Program-made: the position numbers and the translations under genes | The notes under the pieces: model-generated | The model's database searches: none | Told to the model about the DNA's origin: nothing | Seen by the model: the letters and a program-made list of their open reading frames with translations, nothing else | Part shown: one piece after another, positions 12,564 to 23,831 of the stretch | How the letters are laid out: the number at the start of each line of letters is the position of its first letter | Position numbering within the stretch: the stretch's first letter is position 1 | Source: Arachis hypogaea | Taxonomy: Eukaryota; Streptophyta; Magnoliopsida; Fabales; Fabaceae | Direction of reading: 5' to 3' | Length of the DNA: 64,000 bases | NCBI RefSeq assembly: GCF_003086295.3 | Contig: NC_092054.1 | Span: 39,129,294 to 39,193,293 of the forward strand

Positions 12564-12771
12564 TCAGATATTTGTCTGATTGAATTCCCGTTTTAAGGTC
12601 GGCAATCGGATTCATTGATTGTATCCGAGTGGTCGGGTTCCATTTTAAGGTCCGGAGTCGGATTGACTGATTGTGTCCGAGTGATCGGATTCCATTTTAA
12701 GGTCGGTAGTTGGAATGAATGATTGTATCCGAGTGATCGGATTTTAGTAGATGATCGGTGTTGATAGTATC
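12564..12771. repeat. 52-bp tandem repeat between pol and the antisense ORF
   Basis: The motif TGATTGTRTCCGAGTG recurs at 12616, 12668 and 12720, exactly 52 bp apart, with TTCCATTTTAAGGTC in each unit. Degenerate relatives (gatcggattccgagtta) extend upstream to about 12460. Tandem repeats in this position are known for Tat/Ogre elements and can seed satellites. Confidence 0.85.
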
Positions 12772-12889
12772 TGAATGGTTGGAATGATAGTAAAGGTCGA
12801 CATTATATTTTTATAGATAAAGTGGAACTATGAAATGAAGAAAAGAATGATTTGATAAAATAAGAAATTTTTTTATTAAAGAACCCTTG

Positions 12890-12990
12890 ATTTCAAAGGC
12901 CCAGGTAGGCTAGCCTCGTTAAAACCTCTCCAAGCAAAACCTTTGTGGGAAAAATCTTGGTAGTAGGAAAAAGAGTACTGGCCTGTCCCT
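12890..12990. other. conserved non-coding block after pol, Tat element 1
   Basis: CTCGTTAAAACCTCTCC, then a GGGAAAAATCTTGG-type segment and GGAAAAAGAGTAC. A diverged counterpart lies in the same place in Tat element 2 (60130-60195). No ORF. Possibly a transcript-end or plus-strand priming region, which is inference. Confidence 0.5.
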
Positions 12991-12994
12991 GGTA

Positions 12995-14230
12995 TTAACT
13001 GTAATATAACTTTAAGGAAGATACATTCCAAGTGTTAGGGAGATTTTTACCCTCTAGGATTTGTAGTCTGTAGGCTCCATTGCCAATTACTTCAGTGACT
13101 CGGTAAGGGCCGTCCCAATTAGCTGCTAGTTTGCCATGTGATGATGGTTTCCTAGTTTGTTCTGTTTTCCTAAGCACAAGGTCATTTACACGGAATGATT
13201 TTGGATGAAGTCTCTGGTTATATCTTCAGACAATGTGCTGTTGCATGGCTAAATGTTTGACTGTTGTGGACGATCTGAGTTCTTCAATGAGGTCAAGCTC
13301 GGATTGCCGAGCTATGTCTTGTGTAGTTTGGTTGGCCAATTCAGTGCATAGTGAGGATTGGGAGATCTCCACTGGTATCATTGCGTCTGAACCGTAGACT
13401 AAACGGAAGGGTGTCTCCTTTGTGGTTGAGTGAATTGTTGTATTGTATCCCCATATGATATCTGGGATAAGCTCGGCCCAGAGGCCTTTTGCATCATCCA
13501 GTTTCTTTCTTAGAGCATGTAGTATTACTTTATTTGTGGCTTCAGCTAATCCATTTGTTTGTGGGTGCTCTACTGATGAGAAGTGTTGTTTGATTTTCAA
13601 GTTCTGCAAAAAAGATGTGAATTTTCGATCGGCAAACTGGCAACCATTATCTGTGATAATGTGCCGAGGAATGCCGAATCGACAAATATTATATTTCCAA
13701 ACAAAGGAAAGCATTTGTTGTGATGTAATCTTGGCTAGAGGTTGTGCTTCTATCCATTTGGAAAAATAATCAATTGCTACCACAAAGAATTTTACTTGTC
13801 CTGCTGCTGTGGGGAAAGGTCTGAGGATATCAATGCTCCATTGGTTGAACGGCCAACTAACCTCGGAACAGTGTAGGAGTTCAGCTGGGAGATGTGTAAT
13901 CGGACTGTGTTTTTGGCAATTGTTACAACTTTTAACTTTTGCTTGACAATCCTATCATATTGTCAGCCAATATAATCCAGCTCTGAGGATTTTTGAATAC
14001 AGACTTCGGGCTCCGAGGTGTGTTCCACAGATCCCTTCATGTGCCTCAGCAAGTGCAAGCTCGGCTTCTTTTCTGCAAAGACATTTAAGCAATGGACGAG
14101 AGAATCCCCGTCTATATAGGCAATTATTATAAATTGTAAAAAAGGAGGCTTGTCGGCGGAAGTGTCGAGCATTTTCGACGTCGCTGGAAAGATCCCAGTT
14201 TGGAGATATTGTATGTATGGGGATCTCCAA
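12995..14230 (-). pseudogene. Tat element 1 integrase and C-terminal domain
   Basis: Integrase, which joins cDNA to the host chromosome. The N-terminal zinc-binding region is seen around 14040-14100 (EAHEGICGTHLGARSLYSKI). It is cut by a stop after LYWLTI (start of the 13955-14230 frame). The core continues in 13226-13783 with VAIDYFSKWIEAQ, IITDNGCQF and HPQTNGLAEATNK, so the D, D and E positions are present. The C-terminal part (12995-13177, ANWDGPYRV and YYS at the end) is in another frame. Inactive as found. Confidence 0.85.
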
Positions 14231-14601
14231 TATGCTTCCTTAAGTTCAGTGATGTTTAGGTCGGCAGCGAGTCTGAGGCCAGCAATTAGTGCTTCATACT
14301 CACTTTGATTGTTTCTTGCTTTAAATGAGAAGTTAAGGGAGTGTTCGATGATGTTGCCGTGGCCATCGTCAAGTATGATACCTGCGCCACACTCCTGTGG
14401 GTTGGAGGACCCGTCGACGTATAAAGACCATTCGATGTAGTCTTCAGTTGTACTCGGTACTGAGAATTCGGCAATAAAGTCGGCCAAAAACTGGGATTTG
14501 ATGGATGCTCGGCCTTCGTACTTGATATCAAATTCGGATAGCTCCACCGACCATTTTACTAGTCGGCCAGCCAGCTCAGGTTTCTGCAGGACTTGCCGCA
14601 A
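13963..14601 (-). pseudogene. Tat element 1 RNase H region, truncated
   Basis: Contains LYVDGSSN and NNQSEYEALIAGLRLA, the extra archaeal-type RNase H found in Tat-lineage elements. After LNITELKEA the expected second half of the domain is missing and the sequence runs straight into the region before integrase, which indicates an internal deletion near 14230. The upstream part (LVKWSVELSEFDIKY) is the end of the first RNase H and the linker. Confidence 0.8.
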
Positions 14602-14786
14602 ATGTTTATCTGTTTGAACATGGATTTCATGGCTCTAAAAGTATGGTCGGAGTCTCCTGGCTGAGAAGACAAGAGCGAGGGCTAGTTTCTCAATGCTCGG
14701 GTATCGAAGCTCGGCATTCTGTAAGGTTTTGCTGGTAAAATAGATCGGGAATTGTTTCTTTTATCTTTCTGCGACAAGGGCGGAGC

Positions 14787-15967
14787 TTATAGCCCAGTTA
14801 GTGACAGATAAATATAAGAATAATGGCTCCCCTTGTAGGGGGTTTGTAAAATTGGTGGTTTTGAAAGAGTATCTTTGATAGTTGTAAATGCTTGTTCGCA
14901 TTCATTAGTCCATTGGAAAGCTTTTTTGTTTTTTAAAGTCTGGAAAAAACATGAGGATTTAGAAGCTAGGCAAGGTAAAAATCTAGAAAGTGCAGCAAGT
15001 CTCCCTATTAACCGTTGGACTTCCTTGATGGTGTGTGGACTTGTCATGTCTAAAATAGCTCGGCATTTTTTTGGATTTGCCTCAATACCTCGGCTAGTGA
15101 GCATGAAGCCGAGGAATTTACCACTTTGAACACCAAATGCACACTTTTCGGGATTTAACCGCATGTTGTATTTTCTTAGCTGTCCGAAGATTTCTGTGAG
15201 GTCATCAAGGTGATTTTTGCCGATCTTTGTCTTGGCGACCATATTGTCGACGTAAACCTCAATGTTTCTGCCGATTTGTTTGGCGAAGATTTTGTCCATT
15301 AGACGTTGATATGTTGCACCTGCATTCTTAAGGCCAAATGGCATGACTTTATAACAATAGTTTCCATATTTAGTAATAAAGGCTGTCTTATTTTGATCGG
15401 ATGGATGCATTTGGATCTGGTTATAACCAGAATATGCATCCATAAAGCTGAGTTTTTCAAAACTAGAGGCATTATCAACTAAATAATCAATAGAGGACAA
15501 AGGGTAGAAATCTTGGGGCATGCTTTGTTGAGATCGGTAAAATCAACACACATGCGCCATTTACCGTTATGTTTTTTAACCATGACGACGTTCGCCAGCC
15601 ATGTTGTGAATCTAATTTCTCAGATGAAGCCCGCGTTGATGAGCTTCTTGGTTTCTTCTTGGGAAGCCTGTTTTCGGTTGTGGCCGAGATTTCTCTTTTT
15701 CTGTGCTATAGGTCGGACAGATGGATTTAACGGTAACTTGTGTGATATGATGGATGGATCGATGCCTGGCATATCAGTTGGGGTCCAAGCAAACAGGTCG
15801 GTATTTTGCTGTAAGAATGCTCGGAACGATGATTTTTCTTCTGAGGACAATGTTGAGCCGACGTATGTGAATTTGTCCGTGTTTTCTGTGAAATAGATTT
15901 TATCTAGGTCTTCTGTTGGGGTTGGCCTTTCTAGTGTTCCCGCTTTGGGATCAAGGTCGGCCAGCAT
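14787..15967 (-). pseudogene. Tat element 1 reverse transcriptase
   Basis: RNA-dependent DNA polymerase. The approach segment lies at 15620-15967 (PGIDPSIISHKL) and ends in a TGA at 15618-15620. The palm and fingers lie at 14787-15521 with FMDAYSGYNQI, VMPFGLKNAGATYQRLM and the active-site strand IEVYVDN. The motif is YVDN where the family has YVDD, so the last catalytic Asp is replaced by Asn, on top of stops and frame changes. FLGFMLTSRGIEANP and LIGRLAALSRF identify the Tat lineage. Confidence 0.9.
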
Positions 15968-15970
15968 GTG

Positions 15971-16870
15971 TTAGTCATTCTTGTTGCCGATATTGTGAAC
16001 CTGGGCTTTTGTGTTATGGTTAGGTCTTTTGAGACTATTGTTGTAGCACTCCCTGGCTTCTCGGGCATCACTGTGAATGGTTGCAATTGTGTTGTCCTGC
16101 AAAGGGAACTTAACACAAAGATGAATTGTAGATACTATAGCACCGAACCTATTTAAGAAAGGTAGGCCTAGTATTAAATTATAGGGACTGAAGTAATCAA
16201 CAACTAAGTATTGAATGTCTGATGTTTTTGACGAGGGAAACTTACCGAGTGTGGTTTGTAACCACACAGAGCCCATAACCGGGACTCGCTCACCTGAGAA
16301 TCCTACCAAGTCACCAGTGGAAGGTTGGATGACGTTATTGCTCAGTTTCATTTTCTGGAATGTTGAGTAAAAGAGAACGTCGGTGCAGCTGCCTGGGTCG
16401 AGCAACACCTTTTTTACTAGGAGATCTCCGAGCTGTAGGGAGATTACGACGGGATCATCCAGATTTGCTACACTATTGTCATGATCGGCTGTCTGGAATG
16501 TTATCTATGGAGATGGCGACAGCGGCTGCTGTTGACTTTGATCGACGTTGATGGAAAGTATAGCTCGGTAAGATTTCTTTCTTGCCGAGCTTGTGGTTCC
16601 TCCACCTGCAAAACCTTCGGAAATATAGTTAATTGTATGTGTTGGTGGTTCGGGATGGCTATTGTTCGGTCGGTCTCTATCTCGGCCATGTTGTGTAACT
16701 GAGCTTTGGTCTCCTGAAGGAGGTGCTTGCCGCTGCATGTGGCCGCTGATGTATTTGTCTAGGTGACCCTGCCGAGCTAGTCGCTCCAGTAGGTCTTTGG
16801 CGATGACGCAGTCGTCGGTATTGTGTCCGTGCTTCTAGTAGAAGGAGCAGTATTTTGATCGGTCGGTGCC
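15971..16870 (-). pseudogene. Tat element 1 zinc knuckle and protease
   Basis: The aspartic protease region (15971-16408) has LLDPGSCTDVLFYSTF at the active site, DPG where DTG or DSG is usual, and NLILGLPFLNRF at the end of the fold. Upstream in another frame (16505-16738) is a Pro/Arg-rich linker. The zinc-knuckle remnant near 16790-16850 is broken by stops. Confidence 0.7.
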
Positions 16871-17178
16871 CTTTTAATCTGGGTAACTGCCAGCTTTTCT
16901 TGGTGGCTTGATTAATTTCGAATTCAAGATCTCCTTGATGATATCATCGCGCTTGGTGTTGAACTTGGTGTAGGTCTCATATCGTGGAATTGGTTTGAAA
17001 TTCTTTTTGCTGTCCCGTGTTTTGTCGTTGTCTCTATAGTGAGGCTTTTCTACTTTCCGAGCTTGTCAGAGTTCTTCGATGTCGATTTGTCCTTTAGCTT
17101 TTTCACGGAACTCGGCCATAGTTTTTGGTTTGGCCACAGCAATAGTTTCCTGGAATTTTCCTGGTCGTAGTCCGCTTT

Positions 17179-17879
17179 TTATGGCGTGTAGTTCCACCTC
17201 GGGTGGAGGTCGGGTATACTTATGGCTATCTTTGTGAAGCGTGTTATGTAGTCCTTGAGGCTTTCATCCTGGCCTTGCTTAACTGTGTTCAGGTAATCGG
17301 AGTCATGTAGGTAGATGGCTGATCCAGCGAAGTGCTCCTCAAAGGGCTTTGATATGTCTCGAAATCGAGAAATAGATCCTGCAGGCAAAGAACAAAACCA
17401 ATCAAGTGCAGGACCATCTAAGTAAGATGGAAAATAACGACATAAAACTTTATCAAATGTACTGTTTACTATCATTATGGAGGTGAATTTCTTGATGTAT
17501 TTCTTCGGATCACCTAACCCATCATAGGGAGTTAGGGTGGTCGGCAAAGTAAACCTTCAGGGTAGCACGAAGTTCATCACCTCCGCGGTGAATGGTCCAG
17601 GGGAGCTCTCCTGATCGCCATTTTCTATGTCTTTCTGAGCTTCCTCATTATGTTTGGGTTGTTCCTCTTCTTGTCGAGCAGTGTCTGAGACATGTGTTGG
17701 CCCTGACTGCTGCTCGGCTTCTTCTGTCCGTTCTTGTCGGTCATTGTTGTTTTCGGTTCGAGTGTTATTCAAGTTGGCAATTTGATTTGCCATTCTTTGG
17801 TTCTCCTCAGCCATGGCTTGCCGCAACTCGGTCACCATCCGGAGCAATTCAGATGGTGTGGTGGAGGTTGTTCAGCCAT
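17179..17879 (-). pseudogene. Tat element 1 gag
   Basis: Capsid-type protein. The ATG at 17879-17877 (MAEQPPPHH) is followed by a frameshift, then a coiled-coil-like Glu/Gln-rich stretch (17557-17847). A TGA follows (17557-17559), and the capsid core continues in frame (17179-17547) with TPYDGLGDPKKYIKKF, DWFCSLP and the SLKDYITRF block typical of Ty3/gypsy gag. It breaks again after 17179. Not translatable as one protein. Confidence 0.85.
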
Positions 17880-17932
17880 GACTTCAAACGGGAACCTCGA
17901 GGCCGATGATATATGGAGAGGTTTATATTTTC

Positions 17933-17951
17933 GGCCCCACGGTGGGCGCCA
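17933..17951 (-). other. primer-binding site of Tat element 1
   Basis: On the minus strand, TGGCGCCCACCGTGGGGCC lies two bases after the LTR's terminal CA and just before gag. The TGGCGCC start is typical of tRNA primer sites. I did not identify the tRNA with certainty. Confidence 0.65.
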
Positions 17952-17953
17952 AT

Positions 17954-18480
17954 TGTTCTTGTATGGATACCTGGAGGGAAAGCTCAGCTTCTAGAAATCG
18001 ACGCTGAGTTGTTATCTTCGGTGCCGACCTTTGAGGTTTGTGGTAATCCGAGCTTTACTCCAAGAGGATGTCCAATCGCGCAGAGCTTTGAGCAAGAAAC
18101 AGGGGGGAGTGTACCTGCAAAGGCACTCCGAAGCTTAAGTCAGTATTGAGAATTCAATGTCTCCTTTAGAATAGAAGATCATACCTTTTTATAGGTGATA
18201 ATGTATAAATCGGTTATGTTCCTGCTTTATTGCCTGTATTAAAGAGCAATAATAAGGGTGAACGTCAGGTTGGACGTTTCATATTTGTGAAGCAGTCCGT
18301 TAAGCTGATTTGTAACGTCACTTTTTAATAAATGACATTGATTGCCGATTAGTAACTGTAACGCCGATTAATAACGTAAATTGCCGAGTTATGGTCTGTA
18401 ATGCCGATCTTGTAACGGTCCTGATCAATATTTATATATAAAAATATGAAGAATTGTTATGGTGATAACTACAAACTGTT
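17954..18480 (-). repeat. 5' LTR of Tat element 1, outer end uncertain
   Basis: The inner edge is fixed by the primer site (TG on the plus strand at 17954). The segment gtacctgcaaaggcactccg and gcttaag near 18111-18140 has a counterpart in the LTR-like region of Tat element 2 near 33430-33460. I could not find a partner LTR to set the outer boundary. 18481-18656 holds nothing I recognise. Confidence 0.5.
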
Positions 18481-19699
18481 TCAGGAGTGGGTGTAACTTT
18501 TTCATTAGGTCTTATTGTTCTGTTGATGTACACTTTTTATTCTTACATCTATAGTGAGATTTATGTAGGAAATTAATTTTGAAAGTGTAATACACCAATA
18601 TAAATGACGAGAGTGATTAACAATTATTTAAAACACTTGCGGCCAAAAATCGAAAGTAGGGATGGCAATGGGACATATTTTTGTTTTATCTGATTTCGTT
18701 TTTTTTATAATAATTTATATAGAATTTGTCTCATTTTTATTCATAAGTAATAAAATGTTAAATCTTAATCTGTTTTTGTGGAGTATTTATCCTGCTCTTA
18801 CATGCTCCTATAAATATTAAAATCTAACAAATAAAATTAAATTTTAAAATTTATATAATCATCATCACATATATAATATAAATTAAAATAAAAACTTAAA
18901 TATAACGCAATAATATTAATTATTTTACTAATTATTTTACATATATTATATATACCGTGGTAGATAGTAGTAGGTATTACTTAAATCCGACTTTGTCCCA
19001 CACAAGACCCCGTCTCGCTAAAGCGGGGCGAGTAATTACTCGCCGAATAGGTGATGACAAGTCATCTTAGCCTAGTTTCACTAGCCTTTTTCCTTTGTTT
19101 TCAATAGGTTTTATGCACTTTCTTAAGCCATAAGTAAGTCAATTGGATTGAATTTCATGTTTCCTTTGATTCAATCAACCATGGATAAATTGATGCATTT
19201 TCATGAGTTTTTGTGCCATAATTGCTCATATGACAAGAAGAAGAATAACTCTCATAATTATGGCATAGCTTTGATGCAATTGTTGATTGATGATAGGTGG
19301 AATAAAGCTTGGAGGAAGGTTGCAAGAATGGGCTTGAAAAGAGGGATTCACGTTTGAGCTAGCATTTGCCTCAAACGTTAACTCAAACGTGAGAAGCAGA
19401 TGAAGAACACCCTGGAGAAAAGCCAACGTTTGCGCCAATGTTTGCCTCAAACGTTAAGGCAAACGTTGGCTGAAAAAGAAGCAGGGGAAGGCAATGTTTG
19501 CGCCAACATTTGCCTCAAACATGAGGTCAAACGTTGGCACCAAAAAGAATGAAAAAGAGCACTCCTGGGCATGGCAACGTTTGAGCCAACGTTTGCCTCA
19601 AACTTGAGGTCAAACGTTGCTCCTCACAGCCTGAAGGGGTATACTTCCAATAAGAATAACTTGAGCTACAGAGCTCCAAATGACGTGATTCAAATAGCA

Positions 19700-20127
19700 A
19701 TGGAAAGTAGGAATCAAGAGCTTTCCAAGCATATATGGCACTGCATGGTGGACACTAAAATTGAGGGAGAAAACTGTCTCGAAATGTGCATAAACGAACA
19801 TGGTGGCAACCTGCAGTGAGGCCAACTGACCTCTGCACCTTCGACGGAGTATAACTCGAGCTGTGGAGCTCCAAATGATGTGCTTCCAACGGCATTGGAA
19901 AGTAGACATTCAGAGCTTTCCAATAATATATAATAGTATGGGGTGGACAATGTGTTTAAGCCTCCAGAACCTGATGTTTTCGTCTACGTTTGAGGCAAAC
20001 GTCGCCTCAAACGTTGCACACCAAAGCCAGCTACCCTATCCTCTTTAAAGAAGCATAACTTGAGTTGTAGATGTCCAATTGAGGTGATTCCAATTGGGTT
20101 AGAAAGCTGACATTCAGAGCTTTCTAA
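19700..20127 (+). repeat. three inverted-repeat modules, about 200 bp apart
   Basis: Stems: TGGAAAG/CTTTCCA (19701-19727), TTGGAAAG/CTTTCCAA (19895-19923, 13-nt loop) and TTAGAAAG/CTTTCTAA (20099-20127, 13-nt loop). The last two differ by a compensatory base-pair change. Each is followed by an ATATATAATAG-like sequence and preceded by a GAGCTCCAAATG-like one. Confidence 0.8.
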
Positions 20128-20475
20128 TCATATATAATAGTTTATAGTGGGCATAAAATTGGCAACGTTGACAAGCGGACAAAGTAGCACCCCAAAAAGG
20201 GAGCCTGGGAAGAACCACGTTTGACCTCACGTTTGACCTCAAACGTTGGCTCAAACGTGGATGACAGCAAATGGGATATCTGCATAATGCCTCACACAAG
20301 GGATGTTTGAGTCAACGTTTGCCTCAAACGTTGACTCAAACGTGAATGGTTCATGGCCCGGTTCACAAATGGATTTCTTCCCAATACCAAGAACAATCAA
20401 CGGAGGCTATTATCAACCCAATTCCATCAAGACTAAAGGCCCAATTCAAGGCTTAATGATCATTTGAAGAAAGTG

Positions 20476-20483
20476 TATAAATA
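20476..20483 (+). promoter_or_regulatory. TATA box in the 5' LTR
   Basis: TATAAATA after gaagaaagtg and before gcttaggatt. Conserved at 25888-25895 in the 3' LTR and at 9929-9936 (minus strand) in the solo LTR. Probable core promoter of this family. Confidence 0.65.
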
Positions 20484-21396
20484 GCTTAGGATTTGAAGTT
20501 TTAAGGGAGCTTTTTCTTTTTAGAGTTTTCTTTAAGAATTTTCATAGTATTCATAGTAGAGAGCTTTTGGGTTTTGAGCTGTTTGGAGATTCTGAGTCTC
20601 GGGGAAGGAGAATTGAATTCTCTTCCTCTGGGTTGTTTTTGTTTTCTTTTCTACACACTTTGTCTGAGTCTTCAGTGTTGAGAATTGAAGGAATTCTGTT
20701 TCAATCTCACCTTGAGATCTCTCTGTTTTGATTTACTGCATCATTGAGAATTTGCGATTTCACTTCTTTTCTTCTACTGCTGGATCTTTACTTTTCTTGC
20801 AATTGAATTCTAAATTTGGATCTAGGAAGGCATTGAGATCTAGACTTGGTTATCTAGTCTCTTGGGTCCTGAGATCTGGAGTCATCATTTTATTTTCTCT
20901 GTTGAATGCTTTTCAAATTCATTTACGTTTCCATTTTAGATCCAGTTCAATTCAAGTCATATTCTATTCTTCTATGTGTTGAGATTTACTGTTCTTTTGT
21001 TTAATTCTTGCAATCCCACATCCCTGACCCATTTACAATTCAAGCCATTTACATTTCTTGCACTTTAAGATTCTGCAATTTACATTTCTTGCATTCTAAG
21101 TTTCTGCCATTTAATTTCTTGTTCTTTGAGATTCAGCACTTTTATTTTCTGTTCTCTTTAATTTCCTGCAAATTACCCATTCCCTTTTACATTCTATGCA
21201 ATTTAATTCTTGTTGAACATAAATTCACTCAAATCAAATTCTGTTTGCTTGACTAAATCAACCACTAAACTAAAATTGCTCAATCCTTCAATCCTTGTCG
21301 GATCGACCTCACTCACGTGAGTTATTATTACTTGATGCGACCCGGTACACTTCCCGGTGAGTTTTGTGTTGGATCGTTTTCCACACATCAAGTTTT

Positions 21397-21414
21397 TGGC
21401 GCCGTTGCCGGGGA
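21397..21414 (+). other. tRNA-Asp primer-binding site
   Basis: TGGCGCCGTTGCCGGGGA, complementary to the 3' end of plant tRNA-Asp, six bases after the 5' LTR. Typical of Athila-type elements. Confidence 0.85.
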
Positions 21415-21584
21415 TTGATTAGATTGACAATGATTAAGTGAGGTGGTGGTCTAGATCAAGCATTTTCTTTATTTTCTGTTTTAGATTGAAACCAAGGTGT
21501 TTGAGTTTTTGCCTCACTAAGAAATTCTCATCTTTGATATGAGTAATTTCAAATTTCAATGGTGTTGTATTTTCCAAAATTCAA

Positions 21585-22877
21585 ATGGAGTTCAACTCAT
21601 CTTATGATCACACAAATTTTATGGGATATTACCCACCATCACCAATCTCTAATGGTGGCTGGGAATATCACCAAGAAAATACAAATTATAGGCACTCCAA
21701 TCCATGGAGATTTGCTTCAGAGACACAAGATGAGCAGGAGAATCATATGGGATACCAACCACCACCACAAAATGATTCATATTATTATCCTCATGGTGGA
21801 TGGGAGTATCACCAAGGAATGAAAGAGCATCCACCCTCACGTCCCAGTTTCTCATTTGAAAATTCTTCATCACTTGATTATGCCTCAACACAAAGTTTCC
21901 TCCAAAATCCATACAAGTCATCCCATCAATCACACAACTCATTCCACACCCCTCAACACAACTTCACCACAACACATCCACGTCACCAAAATTACTCTCG
22001 ACCTTCATCTCTTGAACCAGCAGATGAGGATTACCTTCAAGCCATTGAAATACATAGAAAACTCATGGAAAGATACACACAACCCCAATCCTAGAAAGAA
22101 ATCATCCTCAAGAAGATGAATGGCCCCTTAGAGCAAACAAGGAGGAACTTAAAACCACCAAACAGAGAGGATGAAGACCAATTTTTGGGTGAGGAAGTGG
22201 AAAAGCAAGATGAAGAGGTCCCTATATCAAGCAAACTTTCAATGAAGAATGAGGTGGTTGAAAATGAAACTACACTTGAGGTGACAAGGGAACATGAACG
22301 TTCACAACCCTCACAAACTTCCCTTGAATCTGTGATCGAAAAATATGAAGAGGAGATGAAGAAATCTTGGGAAGATCAACAAACTTCCTCCATGAAAGAG
22401 CTATTAAAACAAATGTTGAGTGTTAAAAAGGAAGTGGAAGAACAAGAAAGTGAGGAAGACACTCAAGAGAAGTCACACTCAAGTGAAGCAGAGAAGTACA
22501 CAGAGGAAGAGCTCATTGAACCACTATTGCAAGGAACTCTTGATGAAAAGAAGACTCCAACAATCACACAACCACCAAGACTTGGATTCAAGGAAGTGAA
22601 GACAATTAACAAAAGCACCAAGAAGAGGATTGTGACCAAGCTACCAAGGATAATATTCATGAAGAAAAAAGGGTCAACCACAAGCAATCCAACCCCTGGA
22701 CCATTAGCAAGCAAGCTCAATCAAGCCATGTACAAAAGAAAGCTTGCTGAGAGGAAACCAAGAAAGGGGACACTAGCTGAATCTTCTCCTCCCTTGAGGT
22801 CATTCCTCTTAACAAACTGGAAGAAGAGGAAGAAAGTCATCAGCCATAGCCATAAGTCAGTAGTTTTTCTTTCTTAG
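21585..22877 (+). pseudogene. orphan ORF of the non-autonomous element, one stop
   Basis: One reading frame of about 430 codons from the ATG at 21585, broken only by TAG at 22092-22094 (probably from CAG). The first part is rich in Tyr, Pro, Ser, His and Asn, with a repeated GGWEYHQ motif and PYYPP-like stretches. The second part (from about 22116) is highly charged, Glu/Lys-rich, and ends in a basic segment with KKRIVTKLPRIIFMKK. I see no zinc knuckle, protease or polymerase motif. It occupies the gag position. Low-complexity composition makes homology hard to judge. It could be a highly diverged gag replacement or an RNA-binding protein, both guesses. Confidence 0.6.
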
Positions 22878-22925
22878 TTATTTCAATAAAGAAGTTAAGT
22901 AGATTTCTCTGTATTGCAAGGAGCT

Positions 22926-23216
22926 AAGTTTGGTGTTGCACACCAAAATAATTAGGGGTGAATGTTGGATGCTAAGTTTGGTGTTCCACCAAAAAAATTT
23001 TATTAAGAACACATTGCACCCTTAGCATGACCAGTATCGGCTCCAAACAATCAGAAAAAAACTACTTAATGATTGTCATAGTTTGTTCTCTAGTTTACAG
23101 CCATTTTCTAGTTCATAGTCCACTTTCTTAATAAAAGTACTTGATGTTTCATGCATGTATTTATTCTGCTGCATATAGAAGTAGGCAAGGAACTAAATTT
23201 GGTGTTCCCACACCAA
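22926..23216 (+). other. three TTTGGTGT hairpins in the 3' untranslated region
   Basis: TTTGGTGT-TGC-ACACCAAA (from about 22930), TTTGGTG-TTC-CACCAAA (from about 22979) and TTGGTGT-TCCC-ACACCAA (from about 23198). The right arm is absent from the AAGTTTGGTGTT copies in elements A and B. Confidence 0.7.
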
Positions 23217-23831
23217 CTTAGGATAAGAGAAACACAAGCATACATGCATGTTAACTGTGTCTCAAGTGCTTGGGGAACAAGCAACTTTCAATATCTTTTG
23301 TAGGAAGTCATTCAATCTCTTGGAGGAAAAGATACATCATCGTAGACAAAGGAAGGACATGGAATCCAACAATGATGATGACACAGAGAAAACAAATGGA
23401 CTCCAAGAAGTTGTATTGTTCTCTCACTAACTTTAGCTCAATTATGCTATTTGAAAGTGCAAATGTCCCCTGTTGATTAGTGTTCTATTAGATTTATTTA
23501 CTGTTTGTTTCTTTTCATGTTGTTTTGGCTTGCTAGTTTAAGTGCTTGATTCACTTTCATCCATTTGAATTATATGCTTTGTTCCTCATGCTTGAATAAA
23601 AGAGAAATAACTGTGAAATAGAGAAAGAGTAAAAGTCTAGTATGATATGAGACAAGATGAGGTTATGTGGTGGTATGTGCTGGTTCATTAGTTGATTAAT
23701 GAATAAGGCTGAATGTTGGCATGACTTTGTGATATGAACTTTAGTTACATTTCATGAGACTTGACAAAAGAAAAAGGTCCAAAATAAAAGAAAGAAAATG
23801 CAAGAAAAATAAGCAAAAAGAAATAAACAAG

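Larger units (their letters stand above)
7824..18480 (-). mobile_element. Tat-lineage Ty3/gypsy element 1, partial
   Basis: Read on the minus strand this is: LTR (from 17954 outwards), primer site, gag, protease, RT, RNase H, integrase (ending at 12995), a tandem-repeat-containing spacer, then an ORF on the opposite strand (8083-11998). A convergent extra ORF between pol and the 3' LTR is a known feature of Tat-lineage elements (the gene 23 of Grande and similar antisense ORFs). The 3' LTR is not seen and presumably lies beyond the Tekay insertion. Many stops and frameshifts. The outer edge near 18480 is approximate. Confidence 0.75.
19052..21390 (+). repeat. 5' LTR of the element at 19052
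   Basis: Begins TGATGACAAGTC and ends CACACATCA. Contains AACGTTTGA/TCAAACGTT palindromes (19350-19620, 19985-20015, 20215-20345), three GGAAAG...CTTTCC hairpin modules (19700, 19895, 20099), a TATA box (20476) and two conserved hairpins near the end (21308-21357). Confidence 0.93.

Noticed and set aside
19148..19357. 69-codon ORF duplicated exactly at 24560-24769
   Set aside because: It is identical only because both lie in the LTR pair; no independent evidence of translation.
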